Shown here: one piece after another, positions 7,819-16,051 of the stretch | How the letters are laid out: each line of letters starts with the position of its first letter | Numbering within the stretch: position 1 is the first letter of the stretch | Assembly: GCF_900101125.1 (NCBI RefSeq) | Contig: NZ_FNFL01000003.1 | Span: 434,001-498,000 of the forward strand | Reading direction: 5' to 3' | DNA from: Sediminibacillus albus | GTDB taxonomy: Bacteria; Bacillota; Bacilli; Bacillales; Amphibacillaceae | Length of the DNA: 64,000 bases | Notes under the pieces: generated by a model | The model's database searches: none | Told to the model about the DNA's origin: nothing | The model's input: only the letters and a program-made list of their open reading frames with translations | Position numbers and translations under genes: made by a program

Positions 7819-8894
7819 TTAAACATTATTTGATTTATACAGAGGCAATCTTGAATATTTTTGTAATTCATTTCTAAGATTCTCCCAATTCATTTGAGTT
7901 GCTGTTGCGTAATGTCCATAATCTGTGCTATAAATGGTTTCTTCTAAACAATTATAATTTGTATAAAAACGCTCATTATAACTTTTTTCAGCAAATAAGA
8001 ATCCCGTAGTTAATGATTCTAATAATTTTTCTTTGTTATCTCCAGCCCTATAATTTATCTTATACATACCGTTATCTATAATATTTATTATTGACCCTAG
8101 TATTAAAATCCAGCGCGCTACACTCGGCAAATGCTTTTTATCTGTTCTATATTCTTCATCGCTTATAATTCTCTGTGTTATTAAAAAATTACTTCTAATT
8201 GCAAATGACCACCAGTAAAATAATTCTATTGGTTTTATATTTAAATCTTTGTCAACCATGTCTTCAAATTTTTCATAAAGTAAGATTAAATTTCTAAAAT
8301 TATCCGTAGCGGCAAATGCATCCGCATCCATTTCTAAAGTTCTGAAATCTAATGATGATACGTTTTTTATAGTTTTGCTATTGTCTTCTTCAAACATCGA
8401 AATGTATTGCACACTATTCTTCTCTTTTGAGATTAAATATTCACAATGCCCGTTAAGTAGATGGCCTAATTCATGAGTAATAATAAAACGAGATACAAAA
8501 ATTGTAAGTAATCCAGCTAATTTGTAATCTATAACTTTACTATCAAAAAGGTCAGCTTTACCATTATCATCAAATTTTATAAACTCATACGATACTTCTC
8601 CATCGTCATCAATACGTAATTTTTCCAAAAAACCATCCGTTTGCATTTTTGTAAACCCATAAAAATAATCAAAATAATTATCTATAACCCCTTTATTTAC
8701 TTGTATATTGTCTAAATAGTTAGTAGACCAAGCTTTTCCTCCTAAATTTGAATCTTCTTTAAGATAAAATTTCAGACTATATTTTGAGATATCATTTTCA
8801 TTTTTTAAAGCTTTTTTACAAGGTATTGGTATTGTTCATAAATATCCATCGCTCTATTTTTAATATCAATATAAAAATTTTTTTTATTATTCAT
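7819..8894 (-). pseudogene. HExxH metalloprotease (Lit/peptidase U49-like), 5' frameshift
   Basis: The long frame (from 8646, 275 residues) holds the zinc motif ITHELGHLLNGH and a downstream LEMDADAFAA that would supply the third ligand, as in Lit/U49, M48 and ImmA-type proteases. In-frame coding continues upstream (EDSNLGGKAWSTNYLDN...), and a different frame supplies the natural start ATG 8894 (MNNKKNFYIDIKNRAMDIYE). The two join at an A6 run near 8810, so one base has probably been lost or gained. Lit cleaves EF-Tu to abort phage infection; that activity here is inference. A homologous fragment lies at 26391-26638. Confidence 0.65.
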
Positions 8895-9131
8895 AATTAC
8901 TATTTAAAATGACTCCTTCCTAGATTTAATTAATTATTTTTATTAATGAACTATATTAATCTGCTAAAAAAACATATATCCTTTTGACCTGCAATCATAT
9001 GCCCTAAAAAAATTCAACCTATAAACTTCTAATGTTTAACATTACATAAGTATATTCACTACAAAATTTACCATAAATAATAAAATAAAACAGCCTCACT
9101 TCAAATTAGTAAGACTGTTAATTCTATTAAT
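8895..9131. other. AT-rich intergenic
   Basis: No ORF. An imperfect hairpin AACAGCCTcACT..AGTaAGaCTGTT lies around 9089-9119. Otherwise nothing recognised. Confidence 0.35.
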
Positions 9132-9159
9132 ACTAATTATTTAATCATAAATAATTAGT
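9132..9159. repeat. 12-bp perfect inverted repeat beside the att site
   Basis: ACTAATTATTTA (9132-9143), loop ATCA, exact complement (9148-9159). It ends 18 nt before the att-like repeat. SCC attachment sites are often accompanied by inverted repeats, so it may belong to the element end. Confidence 0.5.
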
Positions 9160-9176
9160 TGATTAAAACCGCACTC

Positions 9177-9195
9177 ACTTATGGTACGGTTCTTC
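9177..9195 (+). mobile_element. att-like copy of the rlmH 3' end (outer)
   Basis: ACTTATGGTACGGTTCTTC matches the rlmH end at 29138-29156 in 17 of 19 positions and in the same orientation. It would be the left boundary of the second SCC-like cassette. Confidence 0.65.
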
Positions 9196-9233
9196 GTGAT
9201 AAGTCTAAATGAGGTACTTTAGCGCTCTCATTT

Positions 9234-9416
9234 CTACTGATATTCCTTATTACAACATCTCTCATGTTGTAGTAGACATTTTTTTCTCCATAGACCTCTT
9301 GCATAACCAGTTAATTTCCCATTTGAACCAATTACTCTGTGACAAGGAATGACAATGCTTAATTTATTTATCTTTCCATTTGCACTCCCTACAGCTCTGC
9401 TGCTTTTTTGTCTGCT
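9234..9416 (-). pseudogene. ogt: C-terminal remnant of O6-alkylguanine-DNA methyltransferase
   Basis: The minus strand encodes [20 protein letters not shown] directly followed by [20 protein letters not shown] and ending [13 protein letters not shown]. The [15 protein letters not shown] signature is the active-site region of Ogt/AGT enzymes, which transfer alkyl groups to the Cys. Only the last ~58 residues remain; the 5' part is missing, replaced by the end of the ABC permease gene. It ends 39 nt from the att-like repeat. Confidence 0.8.
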
Positions 9417-9441
9417 GAGGTTTATTAAGAACGGATAGATC

Positions 9442-10389
9442 TTAAACCTTAATATCTTTTTTACTAAAAATGACCACTGTCACAGATAAAATAGTAACTA
9501 GATAGATCGATATCATAAGTAAAGATTCTGTAAGCGTAAAGCCTACACTATTAACCTTGGAGTTGATAAATTCATTTAAATTCAAGTGAGAAAACAGAAT
9601 ATATTTTGCCCATTCTTTTCCTTGAAATAGGTTATAAAAAATAGAGCTGCCAAGAAATAAAAATAAGGATATAGCGGTCGCTATGCTATTGTTCCTTAAT
9701 AAGGTAGAGATGGTAAATGATATGGCGGCAAACACCAATATTTGAATGGACTGGAAGATGATTTTCAGTAATAACAGCTTTCCAGTTGAATTCATGACAA
9801 TCTCACCGTCTGCACTGTTTATATGAGGGATGTTAAAATCACCAAGACCGCCAAATAAGGCCGATCCTATGATTAAAGTTAGTATAAACCAGCTTATAAT
9901 CAACATCCAGGAATATAAAGTTAATGCTGTAAATTTTGATAAGAGTATTTCCCACCTATTTATAGGCCTTATAAGTAATATTTTGATTGTCCCCTTGCTA
10001 AATTCCCTTGCAAGTGAATCACTGGAAGCAATAATAATAATGATAGTTAAAATCATCATGACACCAGATGATTTATTAATAAGTTTCCACACATTAGCCT
10101 CATAGGGTGAAATATTTTTTTCTAAATAATAGCGATACAGTTCAATCTCATCATTGAGAATTTTTTTGTATTTATAGGGCATTTCTTCCATGTTTTTAAG
10201 TTCCATCTCAGTTGACTGTAATTTAGATTCTACATCTGCTTTCCAATCCTGGTTATCCCTGTTTTCTTTAAATAGGCCAACGGCGGTAATGATGCTTATT
10301 CCAAGGATGATGATTAAGGTAATCCATGTTCTTTTACCTATTAGAAGCTTAATCAGCTCATTTTGTATACTGGAAATGAACACTCTCAT
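9442..10389 (-). CDS. ABC transporter permease (ABC-2 family)
   Basis: 315 residues. The first hydrophobic segment is [20 protein letters not shown], then a ~70-residue charged extracellular stretch, then five membrane segments. [20 protein letters not shown] is the conserved E-F-x-x-G-T-x-x-x-L-x-x-P loop of BcrB/YthP-type permeases. It overlaps the ATPase gene by four bases. With its neighbours (peptide gene, DUF95, TM2-like) it probably exports the peptide or protects the producer from it. Confidence 0.88.
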   Translation of the reverse strand: MRVFISSIQNELIKLLIGKRTWITLIIILGISIITAVGLFKENRDNQDWKADVESKLQSTEMELKNMEEMPYKYKKILNDEIELYRYYLEKNISPYEANVWKLINKSSGVMMILTIIIIIASSDSLAREFSKGTIKILLIRPINRWEILLSKFTALTLYSWMLIISWFILTLIIGSALFGGLGDFNIPHINSADGEIVMNSTGKLLLLKIIFQSIQILVFAAISFTISTLLRNNSIATAISLFLFLGSSIFYNLFQGKEWAKYILFSHLNLNEFINSKVNSVGFTLTESLLMISIYLVTILSVTVVIFSKKDIKV

Positions 10390-11327
10390 TGGATCCCCGC
10401 CTTATTCTTAACAATATCCATAAACTTTTCTTCTAAATTTTCCTTCTGAATTGAGACTTGTATAAACTGTATCTTAACTTTATGGAATAAGTTATTTAAT
10501 TTAAGTATCTCACTTAAGTGGTTTATCTCAATAGTGATCAGCTTATCCCTATCGTTAATATGGATCTTCATGTTATGTTCCCTGAGGATTTTTTTTGCCT
10601 TTTCTGCACTGTCTTTATCCCATAATTGGTAGGTAACTTTATTAATGCTCAGATCTAAATCACTTATTGTGGTGACTTTAATAATATCTATTAACTTTCC
10701 TTCTTGAATGATCGCCACTCTGTCACAGATGATCTGCATCTCAGACAGAAGATGGCTTGATATTAATACGGATATCCCCTTTCTTGTTAGCGTATGTATA
10801 TAATTTCTTAATTCATATATTCCTTCCGGGTCCAGTCCATTCGTTGGTTCATCCAAGATTAATAATTTTGGCTCATGCAATATGGCTTGTGCGATCCCTA
10901 ATCTTTGTTTCATGCCCAGGGAATAGGTTTTCACTTTTTGATTAATGGATTTTGTTAATCCGACCAGTTCGACTGCTTCTTGTATCCTGCTACTGTTGAC
11001 ATGAGAGTAGAAGCGAGCGCAGAACTTTAAATTTCCCAATCCGGTCATATTGTCATATAGGTCAGGACTTTCAATAATGGCACCAATTTTTTCAAGGCAT
11101 TTTTCTTTATTACTCGCTATATTAATTCCATCTATATAAATTTCTCCTTCCCCAACAGAGTAAAATCCAACAATCATCTTTAATATGGTTGTTTTGCCTG
11201 CTCCGTTAGGTCCTAGCAGCCCTACAACTTCTCCAGGCTTAACTTCCAGTGAAACATTATGTATAATCTGTTTCTTGCTAATCGCTTTACTCACATCTTT
11301 AATTTCCAAAATAGATTCGCTCATCAT
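10386..11327 (-). CDS. ABC transporter ATP-binding protein (BcrA-like)
   Basis: 313 residues with Walker A GPNGAGKTTILK (about 39-50), signature YSLGMKQRLGIAQAI, Walker B KLLILDEPTNGLD and switch His ISSHLLSE. The ~90-residue C-terminal extension is typical of bacitracin-resistance type ATPases. The start is one of two adjacent ATGs after AAGGAG. It forms an operon with the permease and is preceded by the TM2-like gene. Confidence 0.92.
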   Translation of the reverse strand: MMSESILEIKDVSKAISKKQIIHNVSLEVKPGEVVGLLGPNGAGKTTILKMIVGFYSVGEGEIYIDGINIASNKEKCLEKIGAIIESPDLYDNMTGLGNLKFCARFYSHVNSSRIQEAVELVGLTKSINQKVKTYSLGMKQRLGIAQAILHEPKLLILDEPTNGLDPEGIYELRNYIHTLTRKGISVLISSHLLSEMQIICDRVAIIQEGKLIDIIKVTTISDLDLSINKVTYQLWDKDSAEKAKKILREHNMKIHINDRDKLITIEINHLSEILKLNNLFHKVKIQFIQVSIQKENLEEKFMDIVKNKAGIQ

Positions 11328-11341
11328 AACAACTCCTTAAA

Positions 11342-11372
11342 TAGAAAAAAGAGCGGGATAAAACCCTCTCCT
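11342..11372 (-). terminator. hairpin between the TM2-like gene and the ABC ATPase gene
   Basis: An imperfect stem GAGAGGG..TCCCGCTC on the minus strand is followed by a run of T. It could partly terminate transcription from the TM2-like gene before the ABC operon. Confidence 0.45.
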
Positions 11373-11375
11373 TTT

Positions 11376-11612
11376 TCATAGTCTGGCATTTGATAAATTA
11401 GAGTTTACCTTTGGTGTAGCCCTATATGAGTCTATTATTCCGTAAATATATACGATAGGAAGCAAGAATGCTCCAACTATAACAGACATTAGTAATATGG
11501 AGATAATGTCTGCTAAGACCAGGATTACGCCTTTCTTCGGCTGCCCCAAATAAAAATGTCCAAATCCTGGAAAAATTACTGATAATAAAACGGCAATCCA
11601 AGTTCTTTTCAA
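11376..11612 (-). CDS. small TM2-like membrane protein
   Basis: 78 residues with two hydrophobic segments. The motif WIAVLLSVIFPGFGHFYLGQ, followed by PKKG, is typical of TM2/DUF5683-like small proteins (..PGxGxFYLG). TTG start at 11610-11612 after AGGAGGAATAACA. Its place between the ABC pair and the divergent peptide gene suggests an immunity or accessory role; no function is shown by sequence. Confidence 0.75.
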   Translation of the reverse strand: MKRTWIAVLLSVIFPGFGHFYLGQPKKGVILVLADIISILLMSVIVGAFLLPIVYIYGIIDSYRATPKVNSNLSNARL

Positions 11613-11719
11613 TGTTATTCCTCCTGAATGGTTTATTAAAGATATTGTACCATCAAAAAATCAAAAAATTAAAATTATGGTGTAATTTGTCATTTTTTAT
11701 ACATATCAGGGGAGTAATC

Positions 11720-11818
11720 ATGTGCAAATATATTATTATCGAGAATTTTGTAAATATTTGGACTTTTATTGAGGGAATAATCAACAAAACAGAGACTATA
11801 AACCATAAATTGCACTAA
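11720..11818 (+). CDS. possible 32-residue peptide
   Basis: ATG 11720 follows GGGGAG with good spacing and encodes MCKYIIIENFVNIWTFIEGI plus a short polar tail. It lies upstream of the hydrophobic peptide gene. It could be a leader peptide or a chance ORF; evidence is limited to the ribosome site. Confidence 0.3.
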   Translation: MCKYIIIENFVNIWTFIEGIINKTETINHKLH

Positions 11819-11909
11819 ATTCATAATTCTCCCATGTTAACCAAGAAAGATTGGTAAATTATTAATGAGCGCTGCGCCAAAAATAATAACACTTGGAGGA
11901 GATAATAAG

Positions 11910-12200
11910 ATGAACTTTTTATTTAACGCTTTTACTGGTTCTACTAATCCTGGAGACGTAGCATGGGCAGTTGCACGTGCATTTGCAAGAGAATTTAATG
12001 TTGTGGAAAATGTTAATAATATTGCAGCTAGCTTAACAACTAAGATCCGTGCAATCTATAACAGCTTTGGTGGCGATTTTGCCTGGTCTGACCTTGGTGG
12101 AGCAATCTTAGACATTGGTGAACTTCTATTAACTTTTGCACCATCTGCAGGTTTATGGAGAATTACTAAATTCTTATGGGCTTCAGCAAACATTCTGTAA
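11910..12200 (+). CDS. hydrophobic Gly/Ala-rich peptide, candidate bacteriocin precursor
   Basis: 96 residues from ATG 11910; GGAGGAG lies 9 nt upstream, which outweighs the in-frame ATG at 11865. The sequence begins MNFLFNAFTGSTNPGDVAWA, is amphipathic and ends with a Trp-containing hydrophobic tail (GLWRITKFLWASANIL). It has no Cys, no signal peptidase site and no double-Gly leader that I can see. A terminator follows, so it can be made as a single abundant transcript. Neighbours (DUF95/SpoIIM, ABC pair, YidC, agr) are of the kind found with secreted leaderless or circular bacteriocins. I do not recognise the peptide itself. Confidence 0.65.
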   Translation: MNFLFNAFTGSTNPGDVAWAVARAFAREFNVVENVNNIAASLTTKIRAIYNSFGGDFAWSDLGGAILDIGELLLTFAPSAGLWRITKFLWASANIL

Positions 12201-12228
12201 TAGTCTCAATGAGAAGAACATTAAGTGG

Positions 12229-12254
12229 CCTCAGCTGATGCTGAGGTCTTTTTT
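12229..12254 (+). terminator. terminator after the peptide gene
   Basis: CCTCAGC (12229-12235), loop TGAT, GCTGAGG (12240-12246), followed by a T run. A classic intrinsic terminator. Confidence 0.85.
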
Positions 12255-12316
12255 ATTCCTTTATTTTTTCTCCTAATTCCCCATTATTCCCGAAAATAGA
12301 CCCATTATACAAATAT

Positions 12317-12367
12317 TTAGACAAATTAAGACAATTCGATATATGTACAGGCAAAATATTCTATAAT
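12317..12367 (+). promoter_or_regulatory. candidate LytTR/AgrA-activated promoter
   Basis: Tandem imperfect 10-mers TTAGACAAAT (12317-12326) and TAAGACAATT (12327-12336) lie upstream of -10 TATAAT (12362-12367), and there is no good -35 between them. Direct repeats at about -57 to -38 with a poor -35 are the usual layout of LytTR-dependent promoters. The regulator could be the agr response regulator or the LytTR gene of this operon. Confidence 0.5.
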
Positions 12368-12402
12368 CTATTTACACCTATAAGAAGAAGGGGGTTAGGC
12401 AT

Positions 12403-12921
12403 TTGATATCAAGCCCAATCAAATATAGTTTATATTTTTTCTTTGGTTCTATACTGTTAGTGGTATTCGGTTATATCAGTACGGAGCATAGTGGCAACCC
12501 TGAGGTAATTTCTGATTTGAATATGGTCGATCTAATGTATATTGCTTTGATTAATGGGGGAATTTATCTGCTTCTTTTGCTGTTTTCTTTTACAGGCATC
12601 CCGCTTTTATTTGTGCTTAAATTCCTCATCGGTATAGGGGCAAGTGGAAAGCTGAGTGATATTCCTCCCATGCAATATTACCTCTCTTCTTTTATTCATG
12701 GTATTGGAGAGATATACATATGTTTTTTAATTACTTCGGTCACTATTACACAAATAGCCATAATATTTGGAGTGATTAGAAAGAAAATGGATGTCAGCGA
12801 AATAACCATATTCTTAAAGCGGACATTTCCTAGATACATTCTTATCGGCCTGGGGATAGTAGTTATTAATGCATTTACGGAAGTTTATATTTCTAATACT
12901 CTCATTAAACTTTTTCAATAA
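12403..12921 (+). CDS. SpoIIM/DUF95-like membrane protein
   Basis: 172 residues with about four membrane segments. SSFIHGIGEIYICFLITSVT matches the H-G-[IL]-x-E-[IL] signature of the SpoIIM/DUF95 family, and the C-terminus FPRYILIGLGIVVINAFTEV also fits. DUF95 proteins are standard members of circular bacteriocin clusters (export/maturation). TTG start at 12403 after a GGGGG site. First gene of a four-gene operon. Confidence 0.75.
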   Translation: MISSPIKYSLYFFFGSILLVVFGYISTEHSGNPEVISDLNMVDLMYIALINGGIYLLLLLFSFTGIPLLFVLKFLIGIGASGKLSDIPPMQYYLSSFIHGIGEIYICFLITSVTITQIAIIFGVIRKKMDVSEITIFLKRTFPRYILIGLGIVVINAFTEVYISNTLIKLFQ

Positions 12922-12935
12922 AAGGAGGCATAGTT

Positions 12936-13265
12936 TTGGAAATCAGGGTGGATCAAAATAAATTAATAATTCAGCTAAGAGAGCAAATACACTTGTTAAG
13001 TTATCAGCAGATTTTATATATTGAAAGATTTGGCAAAAAAACTTTAGTGCACACGCATGATAAAGAAGTTTCTATTCACATGTCACTTAAAAGGATTGAA
13101 AAGGTATTACCAGCCTACTTCATACGGACTCACCAATCTTACTTAATTAATAAACATCGGATTAGTGAATTAATAGCCATAAACAAAGATTTATACGAAT
13201 GTGTATTTGAAAATGAAAAATCTGCACTTGTTAAAAAGAAAGTTATCGAAAAATTAATCTCTTGA
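12936..13265 (+). CDS. stand-alone LytTR DNA-binding regulator
   Basis: 109 residues made up almost entirely of one LytTR domain: SYQQILYIERFGKKTLVHTH, then LPAYFIRTHQSYLINKHRI. No receiver domain. TTG start with AAAGGAGG 7 nt upstream. It probably regulates its own operon or the peptide gene, perhaps together with the agr response regulator whose LytTR domain is similar. Confidence 0.88.
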   Translation: MEIRVDQNKLIIQLREQIHLLSYQQILYIERFGKKTLVHTHDKEVSIHMSLKRIEKVLPAYFIRTHQSYLINKHRISELIAINKDLYECVFENEKSALVKKKVIEKLIS

Positions 13266-13277
13266 GGTGGATTCCGT

Positions 13278-13928
13278 ATGCTGATGAACTTATTGATTGA
13301 CCTGGTAAATCATTTAGGTCTGCTGCTGAATAGCTATGGTTTAGCTATTGTCCTATTCACAGTATTATTTCGAGTGATATTTTTCCCCTTAGCCATACTC
13401 CAGGAGAAAAACTCGAAGTTACAGAAAGAAATAAAACCAAGGTTAAAAGAAATAGATCGTGAATACGATATTTATAAAAAAGATATTACCAAAGAGGAAC
13501 TGGAAATCCGTAAAACAAAAAGAAGGCAAATCATTCAGGAATCCGGGGTTAAGCCTTTTTCATTAGGCTGTCTGCCGTTCTTAATTCAAATTCCGATCTA
13601 TATAATTATTTATCGCTCTCTCAGCCAAAATGTTACTCTTTATGAAAATAGTTTTTTATGGTTTTCGTTAGGGGGAAGTGATCCTTATTATTTAGTCCCA
13701 TTTTTTCTGGGTGTTGTTTCTTACACTCAAATGTTAATTACAAATCCCCAAATGAAGAAAATTGGCATGATTTTGTCTTTAATTTTGGCTGCTTCATCTT
13801 TTATCATGCCTGCCTGGATAGCGGTTTACATAGTAACTTTGAATATATATAGCATTTTTCAGCACTTTATCATAAAAATAATCTTGCATAATGGACGGAG
13901 GAGCAGTAATGAAAGTGTATACCTTTAA
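13278..13928 (+). CDS. YidC/Oxa1 family membrane insertase, cluster-specific
   Basis: 216 residues. GLAIVLFTVLFRVIFFPLAI is the conserved first core helix with the hydrophilic-groove Arg; then a charged coiled-coil hairpin (about 60-95), GCLPFLIQIPIYIIIYRSL as the second core helix and three further helices. There is no lipoprotein signal and the protein is shorter than housekeeping SpoIIIJ/YqjG (~255-275), so this is an accessory paralog. Its place after a bacteriocin-like peptide, DUF95 and LytTR genes suggests it inserts or exports that peptide. Confidence 0.9.
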   Translation: MLMNLLIDLVNHLGLLLNSYGLAIVLFTVLFRVIFFPLAILQEKNSKLQKEIKPRLKEIDREYDIYKKDITKEELEIRKTKRRQIIQESGVKPFSLGCLPFLIQIPIYIIIYRSLSQNVTLYENSFLWFSLGGSDPYYLVPFFLGVVSYTQMLITNPQMKKIGMILSLILAASSFIMPAWIAVYIVTLNIYSIFQHFIIKIILHNGRRSSNESVYL

Positions 13929-14442
13929 AAGACCATTTATAAATAAATCTCAAAAAGAGTTTGCAGTTTATGATCATATCGGCAAGGAAGCAGGGGTAAT
14001 GCAAAGGTATTTTAAGAGCAATATTCAACTGGCTACAAGTGCGGTAATTAATGTTTCAAATGTAAAAGTAAAAGATGTTCACAATCATGTATCAATGGAT
14101 ATAAAAGAAAAAGGGATTTTACAAAATTTATTGTTTAATAAATGGGACATTGTATATAGAGTTGATAATGAAGAGCATAAGTTTGAACTACACGATAAGA
14201 CCAAAATTCAGACGAATGTGAAGATGATCTATTCAATTGGAGACCGGCATGTAACGGTTAAGGATGAGATAGGGGATAAGACGGTTAGATTCTTTAACTC
14301 TGATAATAAGATATTTGCTGAAGCTTCTTATAAATCCCTTATTCCCCCGATAGAATATGAAGTTAAGATCTTTGATGAAAACGTCCATTTCTGTGAGATA
14401 TCCGGCATTTATTTTCTGCTTCTGCTGCATAAAGCTGATTAA
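13909..14442 (+). CDS. tubby C-terminal-like domain protein
   Basis: 177 residues from ATG 13909 (GGAGGAG 4 nt upstream), overlapping the YidC end by 20 nt. It is a beta-rich soluble protein: VYTFKRPFINKSQKEFAVYD, YRVDNEEHKFELHDKTKIQT, then GDRHVTVKDEIGDKTVRFFN. The strand pattern resembles bacterial tubby-like/LURP-one (DUF567-type) proteins seen in Firmicutes. Its role with the upstream insertase is unknown. Confidence 0.6.
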   Translation: MKVYTFKRPFINKSQKEFAVYDHIGKEAGVMQRYFKSNIQLATSAVINVSNVKVKDVHNHVSMDIKEKGILQNLLFNKWDIVYRVDNEEHKFELHDKTKIQTNVKMIYSIGDRHVTVKDEIGDKTVRFFNSDNKIFAEASYKSLIPPIEYEVKIFDENVHFCEISGIYFLLLLHKAD

Positions 14443-14493
14443 AATAGAAAGGCCTTGGTAGGGAATTAGATTGGTTCATGACCTTACATAATA

Positions 14494-14523
14494 AAAACCC
14501 CCACTGGTTAAGGTGGGGGTTTT
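14494..14523. terminator. bidirectional terminator between convergent operons
   Basis: AAAACCCCCAC (14494-14504) pairs perfectly with GTGGGGGTTTT (14513-14523). It separates the tubby-like gene (plus) from the agr response regulator (minus). Confidence 0.9.
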
Positions 14524-14537
14524 CGTTTTTCGGTACT

Positions 14538-15299
14538 TTATTCAATTAAATGAGTCTCAAAATTGTTTAAGATTGCTTCTTTTAAATTCTTATACTTGTG
14601 CTTGCTTACTTTTATTTTTGTATTTGTATCTTTGAGAAGCAGGTTATACGATTTCATAAACTCATCTGGTAATATGCCTCTAATATTATTTAAAGGAACC
14701 AGATAGGACTGATGAGGACGATAAAATCCATGGGGCCGCAATTTATTCTCTAGAATTCTTAAATTTTCTGTTGTCTCAATATGTTCTCCATTCCTTAAAA
14801 AGATATGTGTTTTTCTGCTCACTTTTTCTATGTAAGAAACTTCATTAATATTGACCAGAATTAACCCTTGCCGAACCTTTATTCCAATCCGTACATTCTC
14901 CTTTTTGACAGATGTGCTTTCTGTTGCACCATGGCCAGTCAATTTTAGAAGAGTTTTATTTAATCGTAAAGGATTGATTGGTTTGGTAATAAAGTCGAAT
15001 GGATAATATTGATATCCCTCAATTGCATAATGGTGATGTCCAGACATGAAGATAATCTTTATGTCTGGGTAGTTATCACTAATGAATTGTGCTACCTCAA
15101 GACCGTTGATATCTGGCATTTCGATGTCTAACATGACTGCATTCACATCTTGATTTTCCAAAATTGTCCCTACGTTCCTTCCGGTATTAACCGCTTCTAT
15201 TACTTCAATATCTTTTGAGTATTTTAGGAAATCTTTGATGTATTCCAGAACATGCATGTCATCATCGATAAGTAGTATATTTACTTTTTTCGTTCTCAT
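14538..15299 (-). CDS. agrA: AgrA-type response regulator (REC-LytTR)
   Basis: 253 residues. The receiver domain has acidic residues IDDDMH, phospho-acceptor Asp in NAVMLDIEMPDINGLE and Lys in DFITKPINPLR. The LytTR domain (about 145-245) includes EVSYIEKVSRKTHIFLRNGE and FYRPHQSYLVPLNNI. It should be phosphorylated by the AgrC-like kinase and activate promoters with paired direct repeats. Its start codon overlaps the agrD stop (ATGA). Last gene of the agr operon. Confidence 0.9.
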   Translation of the reverse strand: MRTKKVNILLIDDDMHVLEYIKDFLKYSKDIEVIEAVNTGRNVGTILENQDVNAVMLDIEMPDINGLEVAQFISDNYPDIKIIFMSGHHHYAIEGYQYYPFDFITKPINPLRLNKTLLKLTGHGATESTSVKKENVRIGIKVRQGLILVNINEVSYIEKVSRKTHIFLRNGEHIETTENLRILENKLRPHGFYRPHQSYLVPLNNIRGILPDEFMKSYNLLLKDTNTKIKVSKHKYKNLKEAILNNFETHLIE

Positions 15300-15427
15300 T
15301 GCTTTTCATTTTTGTTTTTTGGTAATTCAGGTTCATAGGCAAACCAAAAGCTTGCAAGGGTACCTTTGCTCGCTAATAACCCCAGTTTTCCTATTAATAA
15401 TAATAAGATTTTAAATAAGGTTTCCAT
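15296..15427 (-). CDS. agrD: AgrD-like autoinducer peptide precursor
   Basis: 43 residues: an amphipathic N-terminus METLFKILLLLIGKLGLLAS, a core KGTLASFWFA, then the conserved acidic recognition tail YEPELPKNKNEKQ. In AgrD the five residues before the tail form the ring, begun by Cys or Ser. Here the ring would be Ser-Phe-Trp-Phe-Ala, closed as a lactone. Its start lies inside the end of agrB (17-nt overlap) and its stop overlaps the agrA start, as expected in an agr operon. Compare C. perfringens CLWFT and Listeria CFMFV. Confidence 0.85.
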   Translation of the reverse strand: METLFKILLLLIGKLGLLASKGTLASFWFAYEPELPKNKNEKQ

Positions 15428-16049
15428 TTTTCTTCCTCCATTTCAATTTAGTAATATTATCTATATATAAGATTACTTTTTCACCACAATTTGTCAATGA
15501 AAAACCCTGAAAAAAGATGGAGATCCAAATGCAGAGTATGTATCTATAATCTTTTACTAAGAATTCAGTTAGTAAAAAGAAAATAATTAATAATAGAATT
15601 GATAACAACTTGAATCGTTCTTTTTGTTTTTGGCTAAAAAGTGTCTTTGTTTTATATAATTTGGGTGCATAAAGATAATATATAATGAACAACAAGACAA
15701 CATTACCATAGTATAAGGACCAATGATTGAATGCCTTAGAATAGAGTTTGGAAACAAATGCGACTATAATTATGATTGTTGAACTAAAATATACGCATTT
15801 TATGTAAGTATTGAAGTGTACTCCGCCGGTTAACATTCTAAATATTGCTCCAGTAACTAAAGAAACCAAAGAAAAAGGGGTTAAGTTTAAAAGGTACGAT
15901 ACAGTCAATATTAATAAAGTCTGAAATAAACCGGATAAAATCCATTCTAGACCATACCTGATATAGTCCTCTTGCTGTTTTAAATTCGGGTTATAAGTTG
16001 TTACTAAGTTTGCCAGGGAAACACTGAGTGTATTGAGATTTATATTCAT
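15411..16049 (-). CDS. agrB: AgrB-type peptide processing protease/exporter
   Basis: 212 residues with about six hydrophobic segments. GAIFRMLTGGVHFNTYIKC carries the catalytic His (78) and Cys (85), matching H77/C84 of S. aureus AgrB. It cleaves the AgrD tail and closes the ring. It follows agrC by 2 nt and overlaps agrD. Confidence 0.93.
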   Translation of the reverse strand: MNINLNTLSVSLANLVTTYNPNLKQQEDYIRYGLEWILSGLFQTLLILTVSYLLNLTPFSLVSLVTGAIFRMLTGGVHFNTYIKCVYFSSTIIIIVAFVSKLYSKAFNHWSLYYGNVVLLFIIYYLYAPKLYKTKTLFSQKQKERFKLLSILLLIIFFLLTEFLVKDYRYILCIWISIFFQGFSLTNCGEKVILYIDNITKLKWRKKNGNLI

Positions 16050-16051
16050 CT

